NCBI GenBank assembly: GCA_900554515.1
Contig: USHN01000015.1
Coordinates: 1-20,854, forward strand
Reading direction: 5' to 3'
Origin: an uncultured Acidaminococcus sp.
GTDB taxonomy: Bacteria; Bacillota; Negativicutes; Acidaminococcales; Acidaminococcaceae
DNA: 20,854 nt
The notes below the pieces were generated by a model. That model was not told where the DNA came from. It did no database searches and worked only from the letters and a program-made list of their open reading frames with translations. Positions within the stretch are counted from its first letter, which is position 1; each line of letters opens with the position of its first letter. A program made the translations under genes and the position numbers. Below, one piece after another: positions 1 to 7,451 of the stretch.

Positions 1-80
1 TTAACGCGGCCCAGTATGAAACCCGTGTACAAGGTCTGGTAGAAGCCATGGAAGCCAATGACGAAAAGAAAAAAGCATAA
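1..80 (+). CDS. C-terminal tail of an unidentified protein (5' end outside window)
   Basis: An open frame enters from the left edge and stops at TAA 78-80. The visible end reads NAAQYETRVQGLVEAMEAND followed by EKKKA, a charged, probably helical C-terminus. I cannot name the protein from about 25 residues. An intrinsic terminator starts 12 bases after the stop, which supports a real gene end. The gene converges with the minus-strand helicase gene. Confidence 0.6.
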   Translation, partial: NAAQYETRVQGLVEAMEANDEKKKA

Positions 81-92
81 AAGCTAGCAATA

Positions 93-130
93 GGCCCGCA
101 ATCTACTTGGTTGCGGGCCTTCTCTTTTTT
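93..130 (+). terminator. Rho-independent terminator
   Basis: A perfect 9-bp stem (GGCCCGCAA 93-101 with TTGCGGGCC 111-119), a 9-base loop and a T-rich tract TTCTCTTTTTT (120-130) end the plus-strand gene. The same hairpin may also stop transcripts from the converging helicase gene, though its minus-strand T tract is poor. Confidence 0.88.
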
Positions 131-161
131 CCATCAAGCCTTACTCCGAGAGGGAATGACC

Positions 162-3100
162 TTAGGCCGGATCTCTTCCTTTGTTCCCAAATTTTTCCTG
201 GAGCAATGCTTCCAGCTTTCCCTCTTTGGCATAGGGGGTAGTATCGGTCATGACAAAATTTTTGTGAGAAATCCCATTGGCACTTTTATCAAATCCGAAG
301 ATATAGGCAATGGCAATATCATAGATGATCTGGCTGGGGGCAAACCCATAGACCTGGTTTTCCAGAATATGTTTCAGCCGTACCTGCGTCTCGGGGAACT
401 GCTTTTTCAGTACCGGGCTGCGGAACAGCCGTTTTACGATCTCTGTAATATACAGTCCCGATTTCATGTACAGGTCTGCAAAGGTCCGGTTGGGATCATC
501 AAAGATTCCAGGATTCTCCTGTTCCAGGGCATCCACCATTTTTTTCACCACATTTTTAGGGGTAAAAATCTGGTTGGTCTTCTGGGGTGGAATATAGTCG
601 AAAATATCCTCATCGCTGGCATCGGCAAAATAATTATTCAGCCTTTCCTTGAGATTTAGGAATTCCTGGATGGATTCATCAAACACCACTTCATCAAATA
701 CATGTCCTTCGAAATGTTTGGTCTCCCCTGTATCCGCATCCTGATAGGCTCCTCCATCTCGCAAAAAACAAAATTCTTCTTCTGAAATCCCTGTCACTTC
801 CTGGAACACGTCATCCGGCGTATAGTCATCAAAATTACTGAGTTTCAGATCCCGTCCGCCGCCTGTTCCTTCCTGTTCACTGTAAGCCATAATGAAACTG
901 GGAATGGTCCTGGCAAATCCCCGCAGGTGGGCCCGTACATCCTCTTCAATGGCCCTGACCTTTTTCTGTTCCTTCTGGGTTTCCAGCTGCTCCACCATTG
1001 CTTTTTGGCTGTCTTCCAGCACTGTCTGCACGGTCTCATGTACGGACTGCTTGAAGTTTTTGTCTTCATCCACCAAATCCTGTTGGTGTTTCTCTATAAG
1101 CTTCTCTTTTTCTTCCGGAGAGGCCGCTGCCTGCATTTTCCTTTCATGCTCTGCCTGCAATACATGCTTCTGTGTCTCGTGACGATCTGCCACTTTGTCC
1201 AGAGCTTGCTTCATATGCTGTGCACTTTTAGTAAAGACGCGGTCCGCTTGCGGTTTAGTCAAACCGTACTCCTTTTTGATTTTTTCTTCGCTTTCTGCCC
1301 GGACCTTTGTCATGACCGTTTTTGCAACGGTGTCCACCACCTTATGGCTGTCGCTCTTATTTTCATTCTTATGCAGTACCTCTTCCACCGGTTTCTGGAT
1401 GGTTTCATACTTCTTTTCTCCAAAGAGGCCCTGGGCTTTGTTAACGACGATTTCTCCGGGGATTTCCACCTCTCCCTGCGGATTGGTATGAATATCCCCA
1501 GCATCATCCAAGGTAGCACTATTTTTCTGCGGTTCCTGGGCTTTGGGGAGTTTATCCAAAATCGCCTTCACCGCATCAGGAGCTCCAAACACCACGCCGA
1601 TATTGGTAAACAGCAAATTGCTCATAAAACCTCTGTGAATGACTTCCTGGGCCTTGATCGTTTTGGGGATGGTGAGCACCTGGGCTGCATCCAGAGCCTC
1701 CATCCTTCCTTCGCTGTCTTCCCCGATCACCGGAAAGAAATTCAAGAGACGCCGGATATGCTGTTCCCGTTCTTCCCGGGTTCCGTGTCCGCCAGCTGTC
1801 TGGCTGTTCAGGTTGTTGGCAAATTCATCAAAGATGATCAGCGTCCGTTCCGGAGCAAAGTCAAACACATAGGCATTTTTCTTCTGGTAACGCTTTTTGG
1901 TTCTGGGATCCGTAAATTCATAAGGATTTTGGGCCCTGAATGCGGCCTGCATGTATTCTGCCGGGCTTTTCATATTGCTCAGCATCAGCACCGCCGTCCA
2001 CGGTTTCACCGTTACCCCGGTCGTCAGTTGCCCCACGCTCAGGGTAATGGTGCGGTCATTTTCCCGAATGGCTTCCATAACCTTATCATAACTTTTCTGG
2101 TTGGCTTCATTGTCCTGAATGGCTTCCGTTTCTTCTTCTTCGGCAGAAAGCTTTCCATCCCCGGCGGCTACAACCACTTTGTAATGCTCAAACACCGGAT
2201 CCTGCTGCAACAGCTTTGCCATGGCCTTGACGCTTTCCACCCGGTGCAGCAGCCAAAAAGTATGGGCCAGCTCCTGCCGTAGCTGTGGCGTAGAAAAAGG
2301 ATATTTTTCATTATGGGCCAGCATAGTAAGAAAGTTTTTCACTTCTTTTTCGTGGACGAATTTTTCTTTTTCGGCACGGAAGAATTCATTCAGGTCAAAA
2401 GCAAATTCTGCATGCTCATCTTCGGACAGATCCATCCCTTTTTGGACCTGCCCTGCAATCATATGGGACAGCTGGTATGTATACAGATTCAACCGGGGCA
2501 GTTTCCCATAGGGACTGCTGCCCTGGGTATTTTCATCCCACGCTGCTTTAGCTTCCTGCTCGTCTTCGTAGGACCAGTTATAAATCTGATCTGCCCGGAA
2601 TTTATTGCTGGCAATGGCCTTAAAAGGCGTCCCGGACAAATGGAGGGTAAATTTTCTCTGGATATATTCAAAAGCCCGGTCTGTTTTGTAGGTATCCACC
2701 CCTTCGTGGGCCTCGTCAATGATCAATAGATCCCATTGTTGCTGGCGGATCCATTCCAGCTTGTCATACTGTCCCCCAAAATACAGAGACCCCTTCAATC
2801 CTTGAAGACTTTCAAACGCCACCTGGCCTTTGATTTCGTCCCCCATCATGTTGTCCAGTGCATCCAGATATTGCTGCCGGCTGAGATACCCGGATTTTCC
2901 TTTTAAGGAATCACTTTCACTGACGAACTTCCAATCGGTCTGCCAGCCAATAAACTTCTTGAAATCCTCCAGCCAGGAATTGGCAATGCTGGGTCGATTG
3001 GTCACAATCAGCACCCTGGCAGCCTTCATTTTCCGTGCCAAATCATAAGCCGTCAACGTCTTGCCAAACCGGGGCTTGGCGTTCCAGAGAAATTCCCGGG

Positions 3101-3551
3101 GTTCTGTCCCGGCCTTGTAGTAAGCCAGTGTCTGCGCTACCGCTTCCTGCTGTTCTTTCCGCAGCGTATAGACGCTGCCCTTAGATTCATTAGCAAAGGA
3201 AGCATCCACGTCCTTTCCGGCGAAATGGTAAAAATACTCCCGGGCTTTTTTCGGAGCAATGTGAAACCATTCCGTTCCTTGTTCCCGTTCCACCCCATGG
3301 AGCATAAGATAGCTATGAAAATCATGGTCTTCAAAATATTGTTCGCTGCCGTCCGTATACCGGGCTTCCTTTTTCCATTCCAGACGGTAGGCAATATTGG
3401 CCGTATGGGTCTGTTCCCTGATTCTTTGCTCCACATCCCGGGTCGTGTAACCGATTTTTGTCCAGCCGTCATGGGAGGGCACCCCTGGCGTGGTGTAGGC
3501 GTAAACCATGGGGACGATGGATGCATAGCTTTCAACCTGTACCCCTGCCAC
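162..3551 (-). CDS. GIY-YIG-like / SF2 helicase / degenerate methyltransferase fusion, restriction-type protein
   Basis: A 1129-residue protein, probably the DNA-translocating and nuclease component of a restriction-like system. Residues about 12-112 resemble the T5orf172-type GIY-YIG fold: VYAY (16-19), KIGYTT (32-37), an Arg at 43, and EDHDF with EWF near 74-96. An SF2 helicase core follows: glutamines 134-135, Walker A NAKPRFGKT (157-165), DEAH (280-283), SGTPF (307-311), LTTGVTV (510-516) and the arginine-finger motif QAAFRAQNPY (536-545). Residues about 690-890 are Lys/Glu-rich and look helical or coiled-coil. The end resembles the N-lobe of an adenine methyltransferase, with NQIFTP (993-998) and a motif I-like FADLYMKSGLYITEI (1024-1038) lacking the usual Pro and GxG. 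The GTG start directly follows the previous gene's TAA and has AAGGGAG nine bases upstream. Domain calls are by eye; the nuclease assignment is the least certain. Confidence 0.85.
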   Translation of the reverse strand: MAGVQVESYASIVPMVYAYTTPGVPSHDGWTKIGYTTRDVEQRIREQTHTANIAYRLEWKKEARYTDGSEQYFEDHDFHSYLMLHGVEREQGTEWFHIAPKKAREYFYHFAGKDVDASFANESKGSVYTLRKEQQEAVAQTLAYYKAGTEPREFLWNAKPRFGKTLTAYDLARKMKAARVLIVTNRPSIANSWLEDFKKFIGWQTDWKFVSESDSLKGKSGYLSRQQYLDALDNMMGDEIKGQVAFESLQGLKGSLYFGGQYDKLEWIRQQQWDLLIIDEAHEGVDTYKTDRAFEYIQRKFTLHLSGTPFKAIASNKFRADQIYNWSYEDEQEAKAAWDENTQGSSPYGKLPRLNLYTYQLSHMIAGQVQKGMDLSEDEHAEFAFDLNEFFRAEKEKFVHEKEVKNFLTMLAHNEKYPFSTPQLRQELAHTFWLLHRVESVKAMAKLLQQDPVFEHYKVVVAAGDGKLSAEEEETEAIQDNEANQKSYDKVMEAIRENDRTITLSVGQLTTGVTVKPWTAVLMLSNMKSPAEYMQAAFRAQNPYEFTDPRTKKRYQKKNAYVFDFAPERTLIIFDEFANNLNSQTAGGHGTREEREQHIRRLLNFFPVIGEDSEGRMEALDAAQVLTIPKTIKAQEVIHRGFMSNLLFTNIGVVFGAPDAVKAILDKLPKAQEPQKNSATLDDAGDIHTNPQGEVEIPGEIVVNKAQGLFGEKKYETIQKPVEEVLHKNENKSDSHKVVDTVAKTVMTKVRAESEEKIKKEYGLTKPQADRVFTKSAQHMKQALDKVADRHETQKHVLQAEHERKMQAAASPEEKEKLIEKHQQDLVDEDKNFKQSVHETVQTVLEDSQKAMVEQLETQKEQKKVRAIEEDVRAHLRGFARTIPSFIMAYSEQEGTGGGRDLKLSNFDDYTPDDVFQEVTGISEEEFCFLRDGGAYQDADTGETKHFEGHVFDEVVFDESIQEFLNLKERLNNYFADASDEDIFDYIPPQKTNQIFTPKNVVKKMVDALEQENPGIFDDPNRTFADLYMKSGLYITEIVKRLFRSPVLKKQFPETQVRLKHILENQVYGFAPSQIIYDIAIAYIFGFDKSANGISHKNFVMTDTTPYAKEGKLEALLQEKFGNKGRDPA

Positions 3552-4613
3552 TTACACCATCTCCCTTACATGGGATTCGATGAAATCAATCTCCTCCTGG
3601 GACAACCCATACTTTTTGTACAATTGCTTGTCAATGTCAGCAATGGATTGGGACCAGTCAATATCGGAGTGGGGGGTGAAGTCTTGAAGAGGGACGTATT
3701 TCCATACGGATGGAGTCAAATGCTGTGTTGTTTTTAAAACACCAATCATGGTTCTGACAAACTTAGTTTTTATATATTTCCCCAAATTAACAGCCTCTTC
3801 TTTTGTATCAAACGCACCAATACTAATAAAAGTTTCTGTAGAACCAACACTCTTATCTGCAACAATGGGACTAGTGAGAATTTCTCCAAAATGCCCTGCT
3901 CCATTCCCGCTAGACATAAATACCTTAAATTTAGAAAGATTGACTGGTAAATTTATATAATCTGATCTTATAAATTTATAAACCCTCTCATTATTCTCCC
4001 GTCCTAAAATTTGAACATATGTCTTGCCATCATTAGGTTTTTTCTTCAAGAATATTTGGGGTGCTTTTTCAAAGATATTAGTAGCCATATCATAGGCATG
4101 TCCTTTGCTAAGTTGGTGCATTACCTCTGGATAATCCTCATGCATTTTCTCTGTCAAACGATATGCCGTCCGTGAAACAACAATACTATCCATGCTCTGG
4201 AACTTAAAAGTTGTCAAAATTCTATGAAGCAAACTATTTAATTTGTCATATTTAGTAAATACTCGTATTGCCCCAAAATCTTTTTTAGCGTCATAATAAG
4301 TAACAACTACGCCACCTTTTATATCCGTATTAGGAAACACTTTCGTGGAATTTTCTTGGTAATATAGAATTTTTAAATGTGGATCATTTAGCATTTTTTT
4401 ATTCCATGCTTTTGGAGTAGATCCTGCATCAAATAAAAATCTCCCTGGATGAATTAGTTCGAATTTATCAGAGATTTTAATAGCGGAATCTATAAAATCA
4501 TTGTATATTGGCGCAGCAAAAGTTTTATTTCCTTCTTTACTAAATTCTTCCTGATACGGCGGGTTCCCAATAATCACATCAAATTTAAATTTCTTGCGTT
4601 CTCCCATTTTCAT
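3552..4613 (-). CDS. N6-adenine DNA methyltransferase, C-terminal half with NPPY motif and target recognition region (Eco57I-like)
   Basis: A 353-residue protein with the catalytic motif IV FDVIIGNPPYQEE (residues 11-23) almost at its N-terminus. It has no SAM-binding motif I; that lies in the preceding gene. The remainder resembles the target recognition part of Eco57I-class enzymes. Together the two products could make one methyltransferase that protects host DNA from the helicase/nuclease next door. The start chosen is the ATG at 4611-4613, whose ATG overlaps the TGA of the upstream half (ATGA). A second in-frame ATG at 4605-4607 has better spacing from AGAGGG and could be used instead. 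An in-frame extension to 4652 would overlap the upstream gene further and is less likely. Bases about 3726-4575 are strikingly AT-rich compared with both neighbours, suggesting a swapped specificity cassette. The stop abuts the helicase start. Confidence 0.85.
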   Translation of the reverse strand: MKMGERKKFKFDVIIGNPPYQEEFSKEGNKTFAAPIYNDFIDSAIKISDKFELIHPGRFLFDAGSTPKAWNKKMLNDPHLKILYYQENSTKVFPNTDIKGGVVVTYYDAKKDFGAIRVFTKYDKLNSLLHRILTTFKFQSMDSIVVSRTAYRLTEKMHEDYPEVMHQLSKGHAYDMATNIFEKAPQIFLKKKPNDGKTYVQILGRENNERVYKFIRSDYINLPVNLSKFKVFMSSGNGAGHFGEILTSPIVADKSVGSTETFISIGAFDTKEEAVNLGKYIKTKFVRTMIGVLKTTQHLTPSVWKYVPLQDFTPHSDIDWSQSIADIDKQLYKKYGLSQEEIDFIESHVREMV

Positions 4614-5320
4614 CCCTCTTCTTCCCACACCCGTAAAATTGTCCGAATCCAAAATTCTTTCGGTGCGTCATGGATTGCTTGGTCTTCAAACAGATCGCCC
4701 ATGGTATCTTCTTCTGACAGAAACAGGGAATCAAAGAAGAAAGGCCGGCGGATGACGCTGCGCCGGTGTTTGGGGCCGCCCTGGATCCACTGGTTCAGCA
4801 GGATCAGGTTGCCATCAGATGTTTTATGGGTCAGGGTATTGCCCTGGACGATGTTCCACCGGATAATCGTCTGGGCAGAGCGGTACAAATCCGAATCGGG
4901 GTTTAATTCCCTTCCCGTTTTTTTCCGGTAATTATCGGCAAATGCCTGAAGCATATTGTCCCGGGCGATTTTCAGATTGTCTTCCAGAAATTCAATCCCG
5001 TAAATGCTCAGCAAGGCCCACAGGGTATTGTACTGCCAGTGGACGCCCCGGGACGCCGGGCTTTGGTTCACATAAGCCAGTTTCTGCCGGAGGATTTCTG
5101 TCAGGAAAGCGCCTTCCCCAGCACTGGGTTCCAGAAAGGTCGCATGGAGATCTTGCAGCTTGTCCTGAATTTCCGGATACGAGAGCATTTTTTTTACCAT
5201 CCAGTCCGGGGTAAAAACCTCCCCATGTTTTTGTACCCGTTCCTTGGATTTGATGAGGGATGGTTCCAGACCCTGGTTAGCTGGCAACAGTGCTGTAATT
5301 TTTTCTTCTTCCACTGGCAA
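4610..5320 (-). CDS. N6-adenine DNA methyltransferase, N-terminal half with SAM-binding motif
   Basis: A 236-residue protein carrying the motif X-like segment HGEVFTPDWMVKKML (32-46), a good motif I FLEPSAGEGAFLTEI (62-76) and YGIEFLEDN (motif II-like, near 110). It ends before any NPPY motif, which is supplied by the next gene through an ATGA overlap. A TTG start at 5318-5320 is chosen because AAGGGAG lies six bases upstream. The frame is open further up (ATG 5341, GTG 5443), but those starts lie at or before the apparent promoter at 5354-5362. It is probably the SAM-binding subunit of a two-piece methyltransferase. A frameshifted single gene is the alternative, but the clean ATGA junction argues for a genuine split. 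Confidence 0.82.
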   Translation of the reverse strand: MPVEEEKITALLPANQGLEPSLIKSKERVQKHGEVFTPDWMVKKMLSYPEIQDKLQDLHATFLEPSAGEGAFLTEILRQKLAYVNQSPASRGVHWQYNTLWALLSIYGIEFLEDNLKIARDNMLQAFADNYRKKTGRELNPDSDLYRSAQTIIRWNIVQGNTLTHKTSDGNLILLNQWIQGGPKHRRSVIRRPFFFDSLFLSEEDTMGDLFEDQAIHDAPKEFWIRTILRVWEEEG

Positions 5321-5353
5321 TCCGTTCTCCCTTCTTTGCATATTCTGTCTTTT

Positions 5354-5362
5354 ATTATACCA
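5354..5362 (-). promoter_or_regulatory. Extended -10 promoter for the methyltransferase/helicase operon
   Basis: On the minus strand TGG directly precedes a consensus TATAAT (5354-5359). No good -35 lies at 16-18 bp, so this would be an extended -10 promoter, possibly needing an activator. The predicted transcript start near 5347 leaves a 26-base leader containing the AAGGGAG that favours the TTG start at 5320. Confidence 0.6.
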
Positions 5363-5387
5363 AATTTTATGTCGTTCTATTGCGCTC

Positions 5388-5416
5388 AAATTGTGCACGC
5401 ACTGCGTCCACAATTT
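5388..5416. promoter_or_regulatory. 29-bp near-perfect palindrome, probable operator
   Basis: Outer arms AAATTGTG (5388-5395) and CACAATTT (5409-5416) enclose inner arms ACGCA and TGCGT around one central C; only one C/C position in each arm fails to pair. It lies between fic and the methyltransferase genes, about 40-70 bases upstream of the predicted transcript start. No T tract follows on either strand, so it is not an intrinsic terminator. A dimeric regulator site is the likeliest reading. Confidence 0.6.
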
Positions 5417-5439
5417 CTGGAAACATACTCTTTTTATTT

Positions 5440-6333
5440 TCACATATCCAAAATGGACAGATACAGATCCAGTCTCTGGTTCAAATATCTGGCAAACAGA
5501 TCGGCCATTGCTGATACAGTATGTTTTACATGATATGCATCAAAGGCGTCATAATATTTCAAGCGATCGGTAAATTTTATATCTATGGGCGGGTAGCCTG
5601 CTTTCATCAGTTCCAGATTAACCAGTAACCGTCCGGTCCGTCCGTTCCCATCAATAAAAGGATGTATGCTTTCAAATTCTATATGAAACCAGGCCAGTCT
5701 GGTAACAAGATCTTCCTTGCTGTTTTTATATTGTTCCAGCAACGCTTCCATCTTGGGGGCAATCAAATAGGGCTGTACGGGATCATGGGCAGCCCCCATA
5801 ATCCGGACAGGAACTCTTCGGTATACGCCTCTGTCCTCTTTTTTATCCGCCAGCACCAGATAGTGGATATCCTTTATGATTTTTTCAGACAGTGGTGCAT
5901 GTTCACTGACAAGCTGTCTTACATACTCGAAGGCTTCTTTATGCCCAATGACCTCCAGATGTTCTTTTAAGGACTTCCGGTTAATGGTAAGCCCTCTGAG
6001 GACCATATCCGTCTCACGTAACGTCAACGTATTCCCTTCAATGGCATTGGAGTTATAGGTATATTCTGTTAGGAATTCTTCATTAAGTCGTTCCAACTCG
6101 CCTTCGGTTAAAGGTCTTCTTTTTTTAAGAACTTCTATTTTATCTTTGATGATTGGAATGAGTGATTTTCTGGTTTTATATCTTCCATCAGTAGGCTTTG
6201 TTGCGTCACTTGGTATTTTCCAACCCCTGCCTTCCTGGTAGGCTCCGGGAATTTTCCCTTCTGCACATAAAAGCCTTACTCGTCTATCGGATAGGCCCCA
6301 TTTTTCAGCGGCTTGTTTCACGGTGATGTACAC
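5440..6333 (-). CDS. Fic-family protein adenylyltransferase with N-terminal helix-turn-helix
   Basis: A 297-residue protein. Residues 1-45 form a MerR/excisionase-like DNA-binding domain (TVKQAAEKWGLSDRRVRLLC). The Fic core carries a complete catalytic motif HPFIDGNGRTGR (224-235), so AMP transfer from ATP to a protein hydroxyl is expected. An inhibitory SNAIEG (95-100) matches the (S/T)xxxE(G/N) motif, N-terminal to the core as in class II Fic proteins, so activity is probably autoinhibited. The GTG at 6331-6333 is chosen because GGAGGG lies seven bases upstream; an earlier in-frame TTG at 6348 overlaps that ribosome site. The gene has its own promoter with three phased repeats and lies upstream of the restriction-like genes on the same strand. 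Fic genes commonly accompany restriction systems; its target here is unknown. The DNA-binding domain may give autoregulation (inference). Confidence 0.92.
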   Translation of the reverse strand: MYITVKQAAEKWGLSDRRVRLLCAEGKIPGAYQEGRGWKIPSDATKPTDGRYKTRKSLIPIIKDKIEVLKKRRPLTEGELERLNEEFLTEYTYNSNAIEGNTLTLRETDMVLRGLTINRKSLKEHLEVIGHKEAFEYVRQLVSEHAPLSEKIIKDIHYLVLADKKEDRGVYRRVPVRIMGAAHDPVQPYLIAPKMEALLEQYKNSKEDLVTRLAWFHIEFESIHPFIDGNGRTGRLLVNLELMKAGYPPIDIKFTDRLKYYDAFDAYHVKHTVSAMADLFARYLNQRLDLYLSILDM

Positions 6334-6356
6334 AAAGTATCCCTCCAATCTCTTGT

Positions 6357-6365
6357 ATTATACCA
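6357..6365 (-). promoter_or_regulatory. Extended -10 promoter for fic
   Basis: TGG followed by TATAAT (6357-6362) on the minus strand, 23 bases upstream of the GTG start, with GGAGGG in between. No recognisable -35 is present; that position is occupied by the repeat at 6372-6380. Confidence 0.65.
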
Positions 6366-6371
6366 TTTCAT

Positions 6372-6422
6372 CGGAACAATATCAGCCTGTTCGGAATAAT
6401 ATATTGCAATTAGCGGAACAAT
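6372..6422 (-). repeat. Three helically phased ATTRTTCCG repeats upstream of fic
   Basis: On the minus strand ATTGTTCCG occurs at 6414-6422 and 6372-6380, with ATTATTCCG at 6392-6400. The units start 22 and 20 bases apart, about two helical turns, so all face the same side of the DNA. The last unit ends nine bases before the fic -10 box. This is a typical layout for cooperative binding by a regulator, perhaps the Fic protein's own helix-turn-helix. Confidence 0.6.
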
Positions 6423-6463
6423 GTACCCTCTTCTTATCACATCAGGGACAGAGAAATCAAGAA

Positions 6464-6505
6464 AAGGTGCTGTGAAAAATAATCTTTCATTTTTCACAGC
6501 ACCTT
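6464..6505 (-). terminator. Strong intrinsic terminator of the adhE operon
   Basis: A perfect 17-bp inverted repeat (6464-6480 with 6489-6505) with an 8-base loop. On the minus strand it is followed by TTTTCTTGATTT. It lies 10 bases after the stop of the AdhE-like paralogue and separates the fermentation operon from fic. Confidence 0.85.
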
Positions 6506-6515
6506 CTAGTACCAC

Positions 6516-7412
6516 TTATTCCAGTATTGTTTTAAGACGCTGCTCAGCGGCTGTGCCCACGCAGGAGTATAGGCGTTCCATACGCTGTCCCTGCTGTTTG
6601 GATTTTTCTTTGAGATCGGCCAGTACGGGACGCGCCACATACACGTGGCTTGTATTTCCGTAGGCCGCACCGCCCAAAGAAGCTGCTTGCAGCAGATGGG
6701 TTTTCCCAGCAGGATCCCCTGCCAGTGCCGCATCTTTCCACCGCAGCACTGTGCCGATAGCTTCCGCAAGAAAACTGTCTGTATACTCCGAATGACCTTT
6801 TCCCAGGTATGCAGCCAGACATCTGGCAAGGATGGTCTCTATTCCCTTCCGAATTTCGCCTGCAGACAGGTCCCGAACGAATTCCCCGTCCGTGATCGCA
6901 ACTAGCGGCAGAAAGGCCAAGCTGGATACGGCAACAGGGTGCTCCCCGTTGGAAAATATTCCCAGTGTGGAATTCTGCAGTCCCCCGTCCAGCGTGGTTC
7001 CCATAAGCACCAGCAGTGCCTTTTCTCCGGCCTGCAAGCCGGATACGGAATCCGCCTGCTCCAGGGGCGTCCCCGGATTCTCATAGAGAAACCGGAGGCC
7101 TTTGGCTGCGCTTAGCACCCCATCACTGCCCACACCCAGAATGACATCGGGCAGAAATTCCTGCACTTTGTGCAAAGGTTCTTGCAGGTCTCCACAGGTG
7201 GGGAAGGCATCGGACACAATCACTTCTGCTGTTTGGATATCCCGTTTTTCAAAGAAACGGCTCAATGCCATGACTGTGCCGGCACGCAGCGCTGCAAGAC
7301 CCGCCACCAGAAGTACACGCTTTCTATGGTAAATCTCTGCCAATTCCCGCAGTGCAACAGGAGTACAGCCTTCTTTAAAATAAACTTTTTCCGGTAAATT
7401 CACTTGCTTCAT
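6516..7412 (-). CDS. Degenerate iron-alcohol-dehydrogenase-like protein, paralogue of the AdhE C-terminal domain
   Basis: A 298-residue protein whose start, LPEKVYFKEGCTPVALREL, closely matches the first part of the dehydrogenase domain of the adjacent AdhE (MPKKVYHKTGCTPVAIREF, from residue 459). The nucleotide-binding GGG region of AdhE (LAIGGGAAIDTAK) is replaced by LGVGSDGVLSAAK. The two ligands in AdhE's GYDVLTHAVEAY align by eye with Thr and Arg, anchored on the shared EYTD that follows. The later NHSMSH and HIPHG histidine motifs are not recognisable. It stops about 140 residues short of the AdhE domain. It should not be a working Fe-dependent dehydrogenase; a scaffold, regulator or diverging remnant is possible. 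It follows adhE by 39 bases in the same operon. The frame is intact over its whole length, which argues against simple decay. Confidence 0.8.
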   Translation of the reverse strand: MKQVNLPEKVYFKEGCTPVALRELAEIYHRKRVLLVAGLAALRAGTVMALSRFFEKRDIQTAEVIVSDAFPTCGDLQEPLHKVQEFLPDVILGVGSDGVLSAAKGLRFLYENPGTPLEQADSVSGLQAGEKALLVLMGTTLDGGLQNSTLGIFSNGEHPVAVSSLAFLPLVAITDGEFVRDLSAGEIRKGIETILARCLAAYLGKGHSEYTDSFLAEAIGTVLRWKDAALAGDPAGKTHLLQAASLGGAAYGNTSHVYVARPVLADLKEKSKQQGQRMERLYSCVGTAAEQRLKTILE

Positions 7413-7451
7413 CAGGCAACCATCCCTTCTTGATCAGGAGCAGTCGTCTTC

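Noticed and set aside
927..2282. 451-codon open frame on the plus strand
   Set aside because: It lies wholly antisense to the helicase gene, has no ribosome site or recognisable domain, and the opposite frame holds clear motifs.
5354..5388. TTGAGC as the -35 of the methyltransferase promoter
   Set aside because: It is 24 bases from the TATAAT, too far for a SigA promoter.
5388..5416. Palindrome read as the fic terminator
   Set aside because: No T tract follows on the minus strand; the next bases are GAGCGCAATAGAACGAC.
6372..6422. Repeats read as a CRISPR array
   Set aside because: Units are only 9-11 bases, three in number, spaced by 11-13 bases, and lie at a promoter.
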